A stretch of 64,000 nucleotides of DNA from positions 30,761-94,760 of the forward strand of contig CAIYEO010000094.1 of the NCBI GenBank assembly GCA_903925195.1, written 5' to 3'. A model generated the notes under the pieces. That model had not been told where the DNA came from. It saw only the letters and a program-made list of their open reading frames with translations, and searched no databases. The position numbers and the translations under genes are program-made. Shown one piece after another: positions 19,371-26,850 of the stretch. This stretch comes from an uncultured Candidatus Saccharibacteria bacterium. Lineage in GTDB: Bacteria; Patescibacteria; Saccharimonadia; Saccharimonadales; UBA4665. Numbering within the stretch: position 1 is the stretch's first letter; each line of letters begins with the position of its first letter.

Positions 19371-19771
19371 GCTGCTGTTTTTAAATACTCAATTACATCT
19401 AGAAAGTAGCGATCAGTCCCGAGGGGTAATTGTGTTTGCAGGAGAGTTTCTTTCGTGAGCCATTCGTAGGAGCTATGTTCCCAGCTAAGGCTGATCTCGG
19501 GTGGGTTTAGGGGGAGTGTTGTGGTGTACAAAACATGGATTACATCAGGGTATTGTTTCTCTAACACTTTTTCTAGTAGTGTAGAGTCGGTTTGAATGGC
19601 AGTTTCTTCCCCGATCTCACGAGCAACGGCATCTATCCATTTTTCACCATCTTCAATCTCACCACCGGGTAGATCTAGGTGTCCTGGAAAGTTCGGATGC
19701 GTCATGCCCCTGTAAAGAAGAAGCAACTTGCCGTCGAAGTCTGTTATAAGTGCCTTTGCTACAACTTTCAT
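19367..19771 (-). CDS. Nudix hydrolase
   Basis: The 134-residue protein has a nearly complete Nudix box: G37-x5-E43-x7-R51-E-I-G-E-E-T-A-I59. The second Gly of the consensus is Ala58. LDLPGGEIEDGE and the C-terminal EHSSYEWLTKETL are usual for MutT-type enzymes that cleave a nucleoside diphosphate linked to another group. A TAAAAT box (19783-19778 on the minus strand) ends 7 bases before the ATG, so the message is probably leaderless. It shares an ancestor with the remnant at 15011-15280. Confidence 0.9.
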   Translation of the reverse strand: MKVVAKALITDFDGKLLLLYRGMTHPNFPGHLDLPGGEIEDGEKWIDAVAREIGEETAIQTDSTLLEKVLEKQYPDVIHVLYTTTLPLNPPEISLSWEHSSYEWLTKETLLQTQLPLGTDRYFLDVIEYLKTAA

Positions 19772-19825
19772 ATGTCTATTTTACCATATTGCTATTGTAA
19801 TAAAGATATGTTAAAATATACGTTA

Positions 19826-20470
19826 ATGAACGTTCAGAGTGTGATCGATATCTTTGAAGAACAACTTGAGAGCAGAATTGTTAGCTCAAATCTTCAAATG
19901 TGCAACATCGACTCTCTGGTGCAAACTGTCGAAAATTGGAAAAAAGACGGCTATAAAATTGTATTTACGGCCGGAGTTTTTGATATATTCACCATTAATC
20001 ACCTCCTTGCTCTCTATCACTACAGACTGATTGGTGGTGATAAAGTAAAGCTCGTTATTTCAATAGATACCGACGAAAGAGTCAAACAAAGTAAGTCTTT
20101 TGTAAAAGAAAAAAGTAAAACAATAAAGCCTATTTTATCTTGGGATTCAAGAGCTTTGATGATAGCGAAACAGTCTTTTCGCAATACTGATGCCCTGGTT
20201 GACATGATTGTTCAACATGGGTCTGATACCTGTTCAAGTATGCGTTGTCCACACGACGACAATACTACAATTGCTGAAATGATTATTCCTGATGTCATCG
20301 TTGTTACTAGCACCAGTACGGACACTGTTGATAAGATTAAAAAAAGTACGGTACTCATGGCGGATACTTTGAGGATTATCGAAGAAGAAGAGCTGGCATA
20401 CCAAGATTCATTAATAGGCGGCAAGATCAGTTCTACATCGATAATAAAGAGGGTAAAGTATGGATCTTAA
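19826..20470 (+). CDS. Nucleotidyltransferase-like protein 1 (TxxH variant)
   Basis: The ATG at 19826 is chosen because a TAAAAT box (19812-19817) ends 9 bases before it; it gives 214 residues. VFTAGVFDIFTINHLLAL (47-64), LVISIDTDERVKQSKS and PILSWDSRALMIA follow the plan of cytidylyl-/nicotinamide-nucleotide transferases. The usual H-x-G-H is T56-I-N-H59, a form allowed in NMNAT (H/T-x-x-H). ISSTSIIKR at 201-209 is the C-terminal phosphate motif. A C136-x4-C141-x-H143 group is unusual and also occurs in the next gene. It likely transfers a nucleotide onto a phosphorylated substrate. The next gene overlaps by 11 bases. Confidence 0.72.
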   Translation: MNVQSVIDIFEEQLESRIVSSNLQMCNIDSLVQTVENWKKDGYKIVFTAGVFDIFTINHLLALYHYRLIGGDKVKLVISIDTDERVKQSKSFVKEKSKTIKPILSWDSRALMIAKQSFRNTDALVDMIVQHGSDTCSSMRCPHDDNTTIAEMIIPDVIVVTSTSTDTVDKIKKSTVLMADTLRIIEEEELAYQDSLIGGKISSTSIIKRVKYGS

Positions 20471-21167
20471 CTCCGACCTTACGAATAGTTTCATTACATC
20501 CTCGATAGAAGGCCGTATAACTGGTTTCAGTGGTGGTGCCGAGTGCGTAGCGATAGCTGCTAGTCGAAAAGTTGAACAGTGGCATAGTGATGGACAGTAC
20601 GTCGTTGCCAATGCGGGTGCCTACGATGCGCTAGGTCTTAACCATCTACGTGGGCTAATTCAAGCAAGGATTATTGGAGCTGCGTATAAGCTTGGCTCAA
20701 CCGAAGATATAAACGCAATACATGACCTGGCTAGTTCTGATCAAATACGGCTTATCGTATCTTTAGATACTAACGAGGCTATAAGAAACAATAAATCTTT
20801 TAGACCAGAAACTGGTGATTCAATAAGACCACTGTTTGACTGGGATACGCGTGCGAGTATGCTTGCTTTGCAGTCAATTCGATCTGGTCATAATTTGATA
20901 GATTTTATTACGAAACATGGTCCTGGTGCATGTAATATCTGCGGTGATGATTCGTGCTGGCATTCAGATGAAACTTATAGTGTTGCATCAACCGGTGCAG
21001 ATCTAACAATCGTAAAATCGCTTAATAAAGCGACAAGAGATCGATATAATGACAGAGTCTTTCACATCGTGGATGAGAGTGAAGGTGCCTTTTTCGACCG
21101 AGTGCAGTACAGTCAAATAAGCACATCTGCACTTGTGAGACGTGTCAAACTAGACAGGAGTAGCTAA
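20460..21167 (+). CDS. Nucleotidyltransferase-like protein 2 (diverged paralogue)
   Basis: The 235-residue protein aligns with its upstream neighbour: NAGAYDALGLNHLRGL, LIVSLDTNEAIRNNKSF, RPLFDWDTRASMLALQS and QISTSALVRRV. The catalytic motif is reduced to G59-L-N-H62, so only the last His of H-x-G-H remains. It has a metal-site-like C158-x2-C161-x4-C166-x-H168, sharing the C-x4-C-x-H part with protein 1. It may be a weakly active or structural partner forming a heterodimer. An AGAGGG ribosome site lies inside the end of gene 1, so the two are translated together. Confidence 0.65.
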   Translation: MDLNSDLTNSFITSSIEGRITGFSGGAECVAIAASRKVEQWHSDGQYVVANAGAYDALGLNHLRGLIQARIIGAAYKLGSTEDINAIHDLASSDQIRLIVSLDTNEAIRNNKSFRPETGDSIRPLFDWDTRASMLALQSIRSGHNLIDFITKHGPGACNICGDDSCWHSDETYSVASTGADLTIVKSLNKATRDRYNDRVFHIVDESEGAFFDRVQYSQISTSALVRRVKLDRSS

Positions 21168-21168
21168 A

Positions 21169-22173
21169 ATGACCACAGAAGAAACAATAGTATCTGTCCT
21201 TATTCCGGTTACAAAGAATGAAGCAGACTGCCTTCCGGCTACCTTGAATTCAGTTCGAGAGGATATCCTTAGATTTGGTAAAAAAGCAGAGATAATCGTA
21301 ATTGCGAATTGCTGCAAAGGTATAACTGATGAAGTAGCAAAATCTGTATTTGCGTCTGAAGGATTTCAGAATGATCTTGTCTCTGGAAAAGTAATAAATT
21401 GTGAAATTGCCGGAAAGATGTTTGCGGTAAACGATGGCATCGACGTTGCAAGTGGTAAGTACCTGATTTTGATTGACGGTGACTTGATAATGGATTCAGG
21501 ATCTATTGCCTGGACTGTCGATGCGATTAATCAGCCCGACACAACTGTTGTTAGTATGCATCATGCACCAATCGAAGGAATGCTTCCAGATGACCAAGAA
21601 CTATCACTTGTCATCCAACTGAATGCATTACGTCGACATGCTTTTCCTGAGAAATACTGGCTACACGGAGCATATTTAGGATGGTCTAAAGACTTGTTGA
21701 TTGAAGGCCATCCACTTCGATTCCCAGCCGGTGCGCGTGTCCATGAAGATAACTGGCTCACTGCGATCCTTACTAGAGATTATGGGTTTCAGACCATCCG
21801 TGTGACGAAAAACTACATGGCTCGATTTATCCCTCCACAAACATGGGATGATTACTACAAACAACAGTGGCGATATCAGTTTGCCCATGACGATTTAAGC
21901 GACGCCTTTCCTGAATTATCGAAATATATCCCTATGATCCGTAAGTGGACAAACGAGAAATATCCCGAATCGTGGATTGATAGAGAGTGGCGCGAAGCGA
22001 GCATTGCTCGCGGCATCGATTTTGATAGATTCATCAGCATGTACAACAGTGTATTGGCGAAAGTCCGAGCCGGAAAAGAAGAGTCTAGGGAGTTACTTGA
22101 CAAGAACGGCGTCTGGAAGCAACAGGTGACCACTAAACACGATAAAAGGGATGGTAGTCGTGCATCGCGATGA
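21169..22173 (+). CDS. GT2 family glycosyltransferase of the island
   Basis: The 334-residue GT-A enzyme has SVLIPVTKNEADCLPATLNSV at its start, AVNDGIDVASGKYLILIDGDLIMDSG with the metal-binding D-G-D, and a likely acceptor region with HEDNWLTAILTRDYGF. No membrane helix is obvious. It starts 1 base after the second nucleotidyltransferase gene behind an AGGAG site, so it is expressed in the same operon. It is the natural candidate to use the activated product of that operon. Donor and acceptor are unknown. Confidence 0.85.
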   Translation: MTTEETIVSVLIPVTKNEADCLPATLNSVREDILRFGKKAEIIVIANCCKGITDEVAKSVFASEGFQNDLVSGKVINCEIAGKMFAVNDGIDVASGKYLILIDGDLIMDSGSIAWTVDAINQPDTTVVSMHHAPIEGMLPDDQELSLVIQLNALRRHAFPEKYWLHGAYLGWSKDLLIEGHPLRFPAGARVHEDNWLTAILTRDYGFQTIRVTKNYMARFIPPQTWDDYYKQQWRYQFAHDDLSDAFPELSKYIPMIRKWTNEKYPESWIDREWREASIARGIDFDRFISMYNSVLAKVRAGKEESRELLDKNGVWKQQVTTKHDKRDGSRASR

Positions 22174-22428
22174 AGTTGCTAATACGCTTCACCTCTTAGC
22201 CCCTGGTGAGATTCCACTGGACGTTTTTAATGAAATAGCTCGACTAAAATATGGGAGGATTTAATACTAAAGCGAGCATCAAAAAGACTTTTGGATGCAA
22301 GAATTTTTACCATCAAAAAAGAGAATAGTAAACCAGAATGTGTAGATACAGTATCTAGAGATTTATCCATAAAAATGTTCAATAAATTTAGTGATGTATC
22401 TACAAATCGCGTTATCGATATAGAATAA
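22151..22428 (+). pseudogene. frameshifted small gene at island right end
   Basis: An ATG at 22151, behind AAAAGGG and inside the end of the GT2 gene, opens a 37-residue frame (...LLAPGEIPLDVFNEIARL) that stops at 22264. The neighbouring frame continues from about 22250 as IWEDLILKRASKRLLDARIF...VIDIE to a stop at 22428. Joined, they would make about 92 residues, which suggests one gene broken by a single-base change. The family is not recognised. It lies on the island side of the tRNA repeat. Confidence 0.5.
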
Positions 22429-22577
22429 CTATTAAGCCTAGAAATTTACATCACCTAAAGAATGCATGAGTGGAATTCATAAGTTGTGGGAACATATAAG
22501 TTAATATATATATAATTACAAAAAGTTTAAACTTCAATACAGAAAGGGCGGTTCTTTAATTTTATCCCTGTAATTTA
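22429..22577. other. non-coding right end of the island
   Basis: About 150 AT-rich bases with no gene that I can support, ending at the tRNA-Asn repeat. No integrase or recombination directionality gene is seen here. Confidence 0.4.
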
Positions 22578-22602
22578 GTTCGAATCCAGTCCCCGGAGCC
22601 AA
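22578..22602. repeat. putative attR: second copy of tRNA-Asn 3' end
   Basis: Twenty-five bases identical to 14754-14778. The 5' part of the tRNA is absent, so it is a fragment left by integration. The distance between the copies is 7824 bp. Confidence 0.8.
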
Positions 22603-22610
22603 AGAAAAGG

Positions 22611-22635
22611 AGATCTTCTTTAGAGGGTCTTTTTT
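22611..22635 (+). terminator. terminator behind the tRNA-Asn fragment
   Basis: An 8-bp stem with two G-T pairs (22611-22618 with 22623-22630), a 4-base loop and five T. It is probably the original tRNA-Asn terminator, displaced by the island. Confidence 0.65.
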
Positions 22636-22717
22636 CATTTCCTGAGTTAGGTAACTATATGGCCGGAAGAATATTTGATGACTCTGTTCCCAAAGCGTCC
22701 CTGGATTCAATAGGTCC

Positions 22718-22740
22718 ATAGTTACGAAGCTCGACCACTA
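22718..22740. repeat. short direct repeat, left of PIG-V-like gene
   Basis: Matches 24062-24084 at 20 of 23 positions (common core AAGCTCGACCA). The pair brackets the PIG-V-like gene and the hairpin, suggesting a separate inserted segment. Overlapping it, 22734-22742 repeats nine bases of the tRNA-Asn anticodon arm (14739-14747). Confidence 0.5.
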
Positions 22741-22745
22741 GGGAA

Positions 22746-22789
22746 GCCAAGCATAAGCACTCTGCGAAAGCAGAGTGCTTATGCTTGGC
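22746..22789. repeat. perfect 20-bp inverted repeat with GAAA loop
   Basis: Arms 22746-22765 and 22770-22789 are exact reverse complements around a GAAA tetraloop. No T run follows, so it is not a simple terminator. The first 13 bases of the left arm (GCCAAGCATAAGC) are identical to the tRNA-Asn end and its flank at 14774-14786. It looks like a remnant or hairpin end of a mobile segment. Confidence 0.8.
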
Positions 22790-22831
22790 CAGTATAGGCC
22801 GACTGCATTACATAATATATACTGATCCCAT

Positions 22832-23965
22832 ATGGGAGAAAAAGAAATCATCGATAGGTGGATATCCAGACTGCGAATTTTTGCACGTAAGCACACTATT
22901 CTATCTGTAGTATTAGCGACGATCACTTTTATATTTCTACTGAGTTGCATTCTGCTTTACGCCAACGTACTCTTATATGACTATCAACATCTGGGCGTGG
23001 CGGCTTCCGGGATCGGTAACACAGCTTCCGTGACCGGAACATTTATTCATTACGACACTAATTGGTTCCTCAGAATTGCCCAATATGGCTATAGATCACT
23101 GAATGATTATGCTTTTTTGCCTCTATACCCTTTGGCTATACGATTTTTCAAGGCTACCACTGGAATGTCCTACAACTGGTCGGCGATCATATTCAGCTGG
23201 CTAGCTTTATGTGCTGCGTCAGTAATGCTTTACAAGTGGTTTGATTTTGAGATAAAGAAACTAGGCAAGAACATATCGCCATGGATGCCCATGGGCCTTC
23301 TGGCTATCTTCCCTACTAGCATGTACTTGGCTATGCCCTACACTGATGGGTTATTTATGCTCCTAAACGTCAGTGCTATTTATCTCTACAGAAAAGAAAA
23401 GTACTTGCTAGCGTCTATCCTGGGTGGCCTAGCAAGCGCTACTCGCTATCAGGGAGTCTTGCTATTCGTATTGTTTGCTTCAGACTTCTACCTCAGTAGG
23501 CCCAGGGATTACAAGAAGCTACTTCCTGCGATTGGCGCTTGCGCGGGGTTGGTTGGATACATGATCTTTTTAAAGATAGATACCGGGTCGGCCACGCACT
23601 TTATTACTGCTGAAAAAGAATGGGGAAGGGCTGGGGGCAATCTGCTAATTAACCTACTTAAGTCTTTTAGGCCGATAGAGTTATGGTTCTTGATTGTGGC
23701 GGGGGCAGGACTACGATTGATGTGGAGACATATAGAAAAGCCATTTTTTATATACTCTCTTGCCTATATACTATTGCCACTTTCTAGCGGAACCTTTACT
23801 GGCTTCAACCGGTATCTCTTCAACCTGGCTCCATTATTTTTAGTTTTTGCGATTGCCAACAAAAAAGATATATCTCGCCCAATACGCACTGTTTACATTT
23901 TAAGTAGTGCACTACTTGCAGGGTGGTTTATGTTGTTCTTTGCCAACAACTACCTCGTCGGCTAG
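22832..23965 (+). CDS. PIG-V-like GT-C membrane glycosyltransferase
   Basis: The 377-residue protein has about ten hydrophobic segments. HYDTNWFLRIAQYGYRSLNDYAFLPLYPL is the typical first-loop motif of PIG-V/GT-C mannosyltransferases, with the catalytic Asp in YDTNW. GGLASATRYQGVLL is a second family motif. Such enzymes take sugar from a lipid-phosphate donor outside the membrane. A TATACT box (22818-22823) ends 9 bases before the ATG. The base composition looks richer in G and C than the surrounding genes, and repeats bracket the gene, so it was probably gained separately. Confidence 0.8.
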   Translation: MGEKEIIDRWISRLRIFARKHTILSVVLATITFIFLLSCILLYANVLLYDYQHLGVAASGIGNTASVTGTFIHYDTNWFLRIAQYGYRSLNDYAFLPLYPLAIRFFKATTGMSYNWSAIIFSWLALCAASVMLYKWFDFEIKKLGKNISPWMPMGLLAIFPTSMYLAMPYTDGLFMLLNVSAIYLYRKEKYLLASILGGLASATRYQGVLLFVLFASDFYLSRPRDYKKLLPAIGACAGLVGYMIFLKIDTGSATHFITAEKEWGRAGGNLLINLLKSFRPIELWFLIVAGAGLRLMWRHIEKPFFIYSLAYILLPLSSGTFTGFNRYLFNLAPLFLVFAIANKKDISRPIRTVYILSSALLAGWFMLFFANNYLVG

Positions 23966-24061
23966 ACCTGCAGCCACAGTGACGAGACTAAAACGAGCAC
24001 TTTTAGACAGACGAACTACCAATCATTCAGGCACAGCAACTAGCTCACGCATTGTAGTTTT

Positions 24062-24084
24062 ATAGTTGCAAAGCTCGACCAGTA
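24062..24084. repeat. short direct repeat, right of PIG-V-like gene
   Basis: Partner of 22718-22740 (20 of 23 bases equal). It lies in the 252-base gap between the PIG-V-like and rhodanese genes, which otherwise holds only the terminator at 24153-24184 and the rhodanese promoter. Confidence 0.5.
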
Positions 24085-24152
24085 ACGGTAGCACCACGCA
24101 TTACTACAGTTCTAACTTCCGACACTACTGAGAGCCAACGCACATTAGATAA

Positions 24153-24184
24153 AGTCAAAACTGTTAATTCGGTTCTGACTTTTT
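24153..24184 (+). terminator. terminator upstream of rhodanese gene
   Basis: An interrupted stem (AGTCA-x-AAC with GTT-x-TGACT, one mismatch) followed by five T. Confidence 0.6.
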
Positions 24185-24210
24185 ATATTCGCATAATTGA
24201 TTTGATATAC

Positions 24211-24293
24211 TTTAATAATGATTATCATTGATGCAAGAGAACCATTCGAATACAATACAGGCCATGTTTATGGTGCGCTAAACATACCTCCAT
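24211..24293. repeat. rhodanese 5' segment duplicated at 15004-15086
   Basis: The original copy of the 83-bp direct repeat, at the start of the intact rhodanese gene. The repeats are 9.2 kb apart and enclose most of the island and the PIG-V-like segment. Confidence 0.85.
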
Positions 24294-24472
24294 CTGAGTT
24301 AATGTCAGGTTCGCCATTGCTTAGTAATATAGGTAAAGATACCGAGATAGTAGTTTATTGCAAAACCGGTAGTAGATCGAATACTTCAATACAACTACTA
24401 AAACAGATGGGATTTACAAATTTAGTTAATGGCATTAATGCTGATCATGTTAAAAAAAATTATCTTAAGTAA
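24218..24472 (+). CDS. Single-domain rhodanese (sulfurtransferase)
   Basis: The 84-residue protein has IIIDAREPFEYNTGHVYGALNIP, the usual rhodanese start, and the active loop C48-K-T-G-S-R-S with catalytic Cys48. GINADHV near the end replaces the common G-G..W region. It moves a sulfur atom as a persulfide to acceptors such as cyanide or thiols. A TATACT box (24206-24211) ends 7 bases before the ATG, indicating a leaderless message. Confidence 0.92.
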   Translation: MIIIDAREPFEYNTGHVYGALNIPPSELMSGSPLLSNIGKDTEIVVYCKTGSRSNTSIQLLKQMGFTNLVNGINADHVKKNYLK

Positions 24473-24494
24473 AGTCTGTAAATAATATAATAAT

Positions 24495-24866
24495 CTACTT
24501 TTTTAATTTTGATTTGTTATATCGTATTGCTTCTTTAATAAGCTGAGTCAGTGAATGTTCATCTATTTTTTCACCTTCATGAATATCAATTGCTCTTCGC
24601 ATATTACCATCTAGACTAGAGTTAAAAAGATGAGCTGGATCATTTAGAAATGCGCCACGAGCAAATGTCATCTTAACAACAGCCTTATATGTCTCACCAG
24701 TACAAATCATTCCTTCCTTATACCAAACAGGCACTCCTCGCCATTTCCATTCTTCTATAACATCTGAATCAGCAGCCAGGATTAACTTGCGAATTAATGC
24801 CAGCGTGTCTCCTCGCCAATCTTTATTTTGAGCTATAACATTATCAATTTCTTGGCTAGGAGTCAT
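24495..24866 (-). CDS. DUF1801 (YdhG/frataxin-like fold) protein
   Basis: The 123-residue protein shows EEWKWRGVPVWYKEGMICTGETYKAVVKMTFARGAFLNDPAHLFNSSLDG..RRAIDIHEGEKIDEHSL, the pattern of DUF1801. Members have a frataxin-like fold and some are proposed iron chaperones, but most are unstudied. It converges with the rhodanese gene; the gap is 22 bases. Confidence 0.8.
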   Translation of the reverse strand: MTPSQEIDNVIAQNKDWRGDTLALIRKLILAADSDVIEEWKWRGVPVWYKEGMICTGETYKAVVKMTFARGAFLNDPAHLFNSSLDGNMRRAIDIHEGEKIDEHSLTQLIKEAIRYNKSKLKK

Positions 24867-24939
24867 AATCTAATTATAACATTGGATATAAAAAACATCC
24901 GTACTGGCGATGGTAGAAAAAAACTTATGCTTACTGTGT

Positions 24940-24945
24940 TAATAT
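24940..24945 (+). promoter_or_regulatory. extended -10 box for the lipase gene (leaderless type)
   Basis: TGTTAATAT (hexamer TAATAT at 24940-24945) ends 7 bases before the ATG at 24952. Confidence 0.6.
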
Positions 24946-24951
24946 TTTTAT

Positions 24952-26214
24952 ATGACTAGAGCTAGAAATAAAGTTAACTTTTTTAAAAGACATAGAATTA
25001 TCAAATATTTTCTAATCATCATACTTTCAGTGATTGGTCTACTTGTAATATTGCTAGCTCTATTTTCATTCATAAATTATATCCATCAAAATAAAATTAA
25101 ATCATTTTACGATACAAAAGGGTTAGTCATAAAAGGACGTCCTGGAGAAATTATGAGAAGTGAACCTTTAGGAGTGACCGTTTCTGGTGGCTATGGTTTA
25201 CGCATTCTTTATAGGACTCAAACTAATTCCGGTGAATATACATTTTCTTCTGGGATGATATTTATACCTAATAATGCGAATAGTGGAACTCCTAGGCCAA
25301 TAGTGGCATGGGCTCACGGCACCTTAGGATTTGGTAATGCATGTGCTCCAACAAGATTAATTAATCCAGCTATAAGTGTCAGTTGGGTTAGCCAGATGCT
25401 AGCTAAGGGATGGGTTGTTACAGCAACTGATTATGCAGGTTTTGGGACTCCTGGGACGTCAGGATATTTAGTAGGTAATGATGAAGCATATGATGTCCTA
25501 AACAGTGTGAGAGCTGCTCAAAATATACGAGAGGCACATACTGGAAGCAGCTATGCATTGTGGGGACATTCACAGGGAGGCAATTCTGTCTTATTTAGTT
25601 CCAGCCTAAGTAGTTCATACGCACCAGAACTAAAGCTAATCAGCACAGTAGCCTCGGCACCAGCTGCTGAGCTAGTTCCATTAATGAATGAACAGTACGG
25701 AACACTTGCCGACTGGGTGATCGGTCCACTAGTAGGCACATCATGGCCTGAAATCAACAATAGTCTACGCAATTCCGACGTAATGACAAACACAGCATTA
25801 AATAACTACCAACGAATTGCTAATCAGTGTATCTTGAGATCTACATTAGTTGGTCTTGTTAGGAACATGATAGGTCAGAAATTCTATAAAGAGAATCCTA
25901 TGAATATTAGTGCCTGGAAGGAAATGGCCCAAAAGCAATCAGCACCAATACTAAGCTCCAATCAACCATTACTCGTAGTAGAGAGTAAAACAGATAAAGT
26001 AGTACTTCCAGATACAACTGCCTTATATATTCAGTCAGCTTGTAAGGCAGGTTCTAATCTTGATTCATTATGGATAGATAATGTAGCTCATCAGGTAATT
26101 CCAGAAAAAACATCTAGTAATGTAATTAATTGGTTGAGTGATAGATTTAATAATATCCCCAATCCATCAGCCTGTTCTCAGCAATTACCAGTCGCTCCAA
26201 CAGCTAATTTCTAG
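24952..26214 (+). CDS. Secreted or anchored lipase-like alpha/beta hydrolase
   Basis: The 420-residue protein has a basic N-terminus and a membrane helix at about 18-43, so the enzyme is exported. IVAWAHGTLGFGNACAPT holds the oxyanion His-Gly. GHSQGG has the nucleophile Ser207. VVESKTDKVVLP and VAHQVIP supply a likely Asp and His. The whole resembles the secretory lipase family (fungal and actinobacterial LIP type), which splits triacylglycerols. For a lipid-dependent epibiont it could release fatty acids from host lipids; that is inference. Confidence 0.82.
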   Translation: MTRARNKVNFFKRHRIIKYFLIIILSVIGLLVILLALFSFINYIHQNKIKSFYDTKGLVIKGRPGEIMRSEPLGVTVSGGYGLRILYRTQTNSGEYTFSSGMIFIPNNANSGTPRPIVAWAHGTLGFGNACAPTRLINPAISVSWVSQMLAKGWVVTATDYAGFGTPGTSGYLVGNDEAYDVLNSVRAAQNIREAHTGSSYALWGHSQGGNSVLFSSSLSSSYAPELKLISTVASAPAAELVPLMNEQYGTLADWVIGPLVGTSWPEINNSLRNSDVMTNTALNNYQRIANQCILRSTLVGLVRNMIGQKFYKENPMNISAWKEMAQKQSAPILSSNQPLLVVESKTDKVVLPDTTALYIQSACKAGSNLDSLWIDNVAHQVIPEKTSSNVINWLSDRFNNIPNPSACSQQLPVAPTANF

Positions 26215-26221
26215 CTTTTTT

Positions 26222-26767
26222 TTATTCTAAGTATTGTCGAAATATTGATTGAGTTTCCTGGTATAAACGACTAGTGGGCAACCCTTGAATCTCATTTATC
26301 TTCTCACGTATATTCAAGGCCGTAAAATATTCTTCTATATTTTCTTTGAATAATTCACTATTTAAATTTTCCTGTTCTTTCTCAGTTAAAATATTGTTAC
26401 TATGGTTACTAGAATCTCTTATCTCTTTATTGATCAATGAATAAACACTGTCGATAGCCAGACTCGATAATTTTCTCACTGTGTTGAGGTTATTCTCATT
26501 GGCAGCTATTTTGATTATCTCACCAGCCTGCCTGGATAGTTTTCTATTATTAGATGAAATAAAAATATCAAACTTGTTTTGTTCAGACGCTGTAAGATTA
26601 GGTATTACTAAATGATGATCAATTACTTCCGTCCATTCAGTTAATTGATCCATCAATAATCCCCCTAATATTTTTTCTGGACTTTCCTTATCGTATGGAT
26701 TTGATGATCTCCACAATAGATAAGATTCTCTAGGGGTGAAACTGATTGAAGTATCCTCATATTTCAT
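26222..26767 (-). CDS. Uncharacterised helical protein
   Basis: The ATG at 26767 gives 181 residues (an upstream TTG would add 6 and overlap promoter-like sequence). No family is recognised. It is soluble, charged and apparently all helical, with segments such as RQAGEIIKIAANENNLNTVRKLSSLAIDSVYSLINKE. No catalytic motif, signal or membrane helix is seen. It converges with the lipase gene, which ends 7 bases away. Confidence 0.6.
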   Translation of the reverse strand: MKYEDTSISFTPRESYLLWRSSNPYDKESPEKILGGLLMDQLTEWTEVIDHHLVIPNLTASEQNKFDIFISSNNRKLSRQAGEIIKIAANENNLNTVRKLSSLAIDSVYSLINKEIRDSSNHSNNILTEKEQENLNSELFKENIEEYFTALNIREKINEIQGLPTSRLYQETQSIFRQYLE

Positions 26768-26850
26768 AACAATATAATATAACAATTATATTGATTTATC
26801 AAACTTCTTGTTTAGTATATTAAAAGCCAAAAAGTGCCCAGTCTTAAAAT

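Noticed and set aside
14778..22577. Island as an integrated phage or conjugative element
   Set aside because: No integrase, capsid, terminase, relaxase or replication gene was seen; only metabolic enzymes are present.
22832..22950. Antisense open frame over the start of the PIG-V-like gene
   Set aside because: It runs through the hairpin and has no independent support; the plus-strand membrane protein has clear family motifs.
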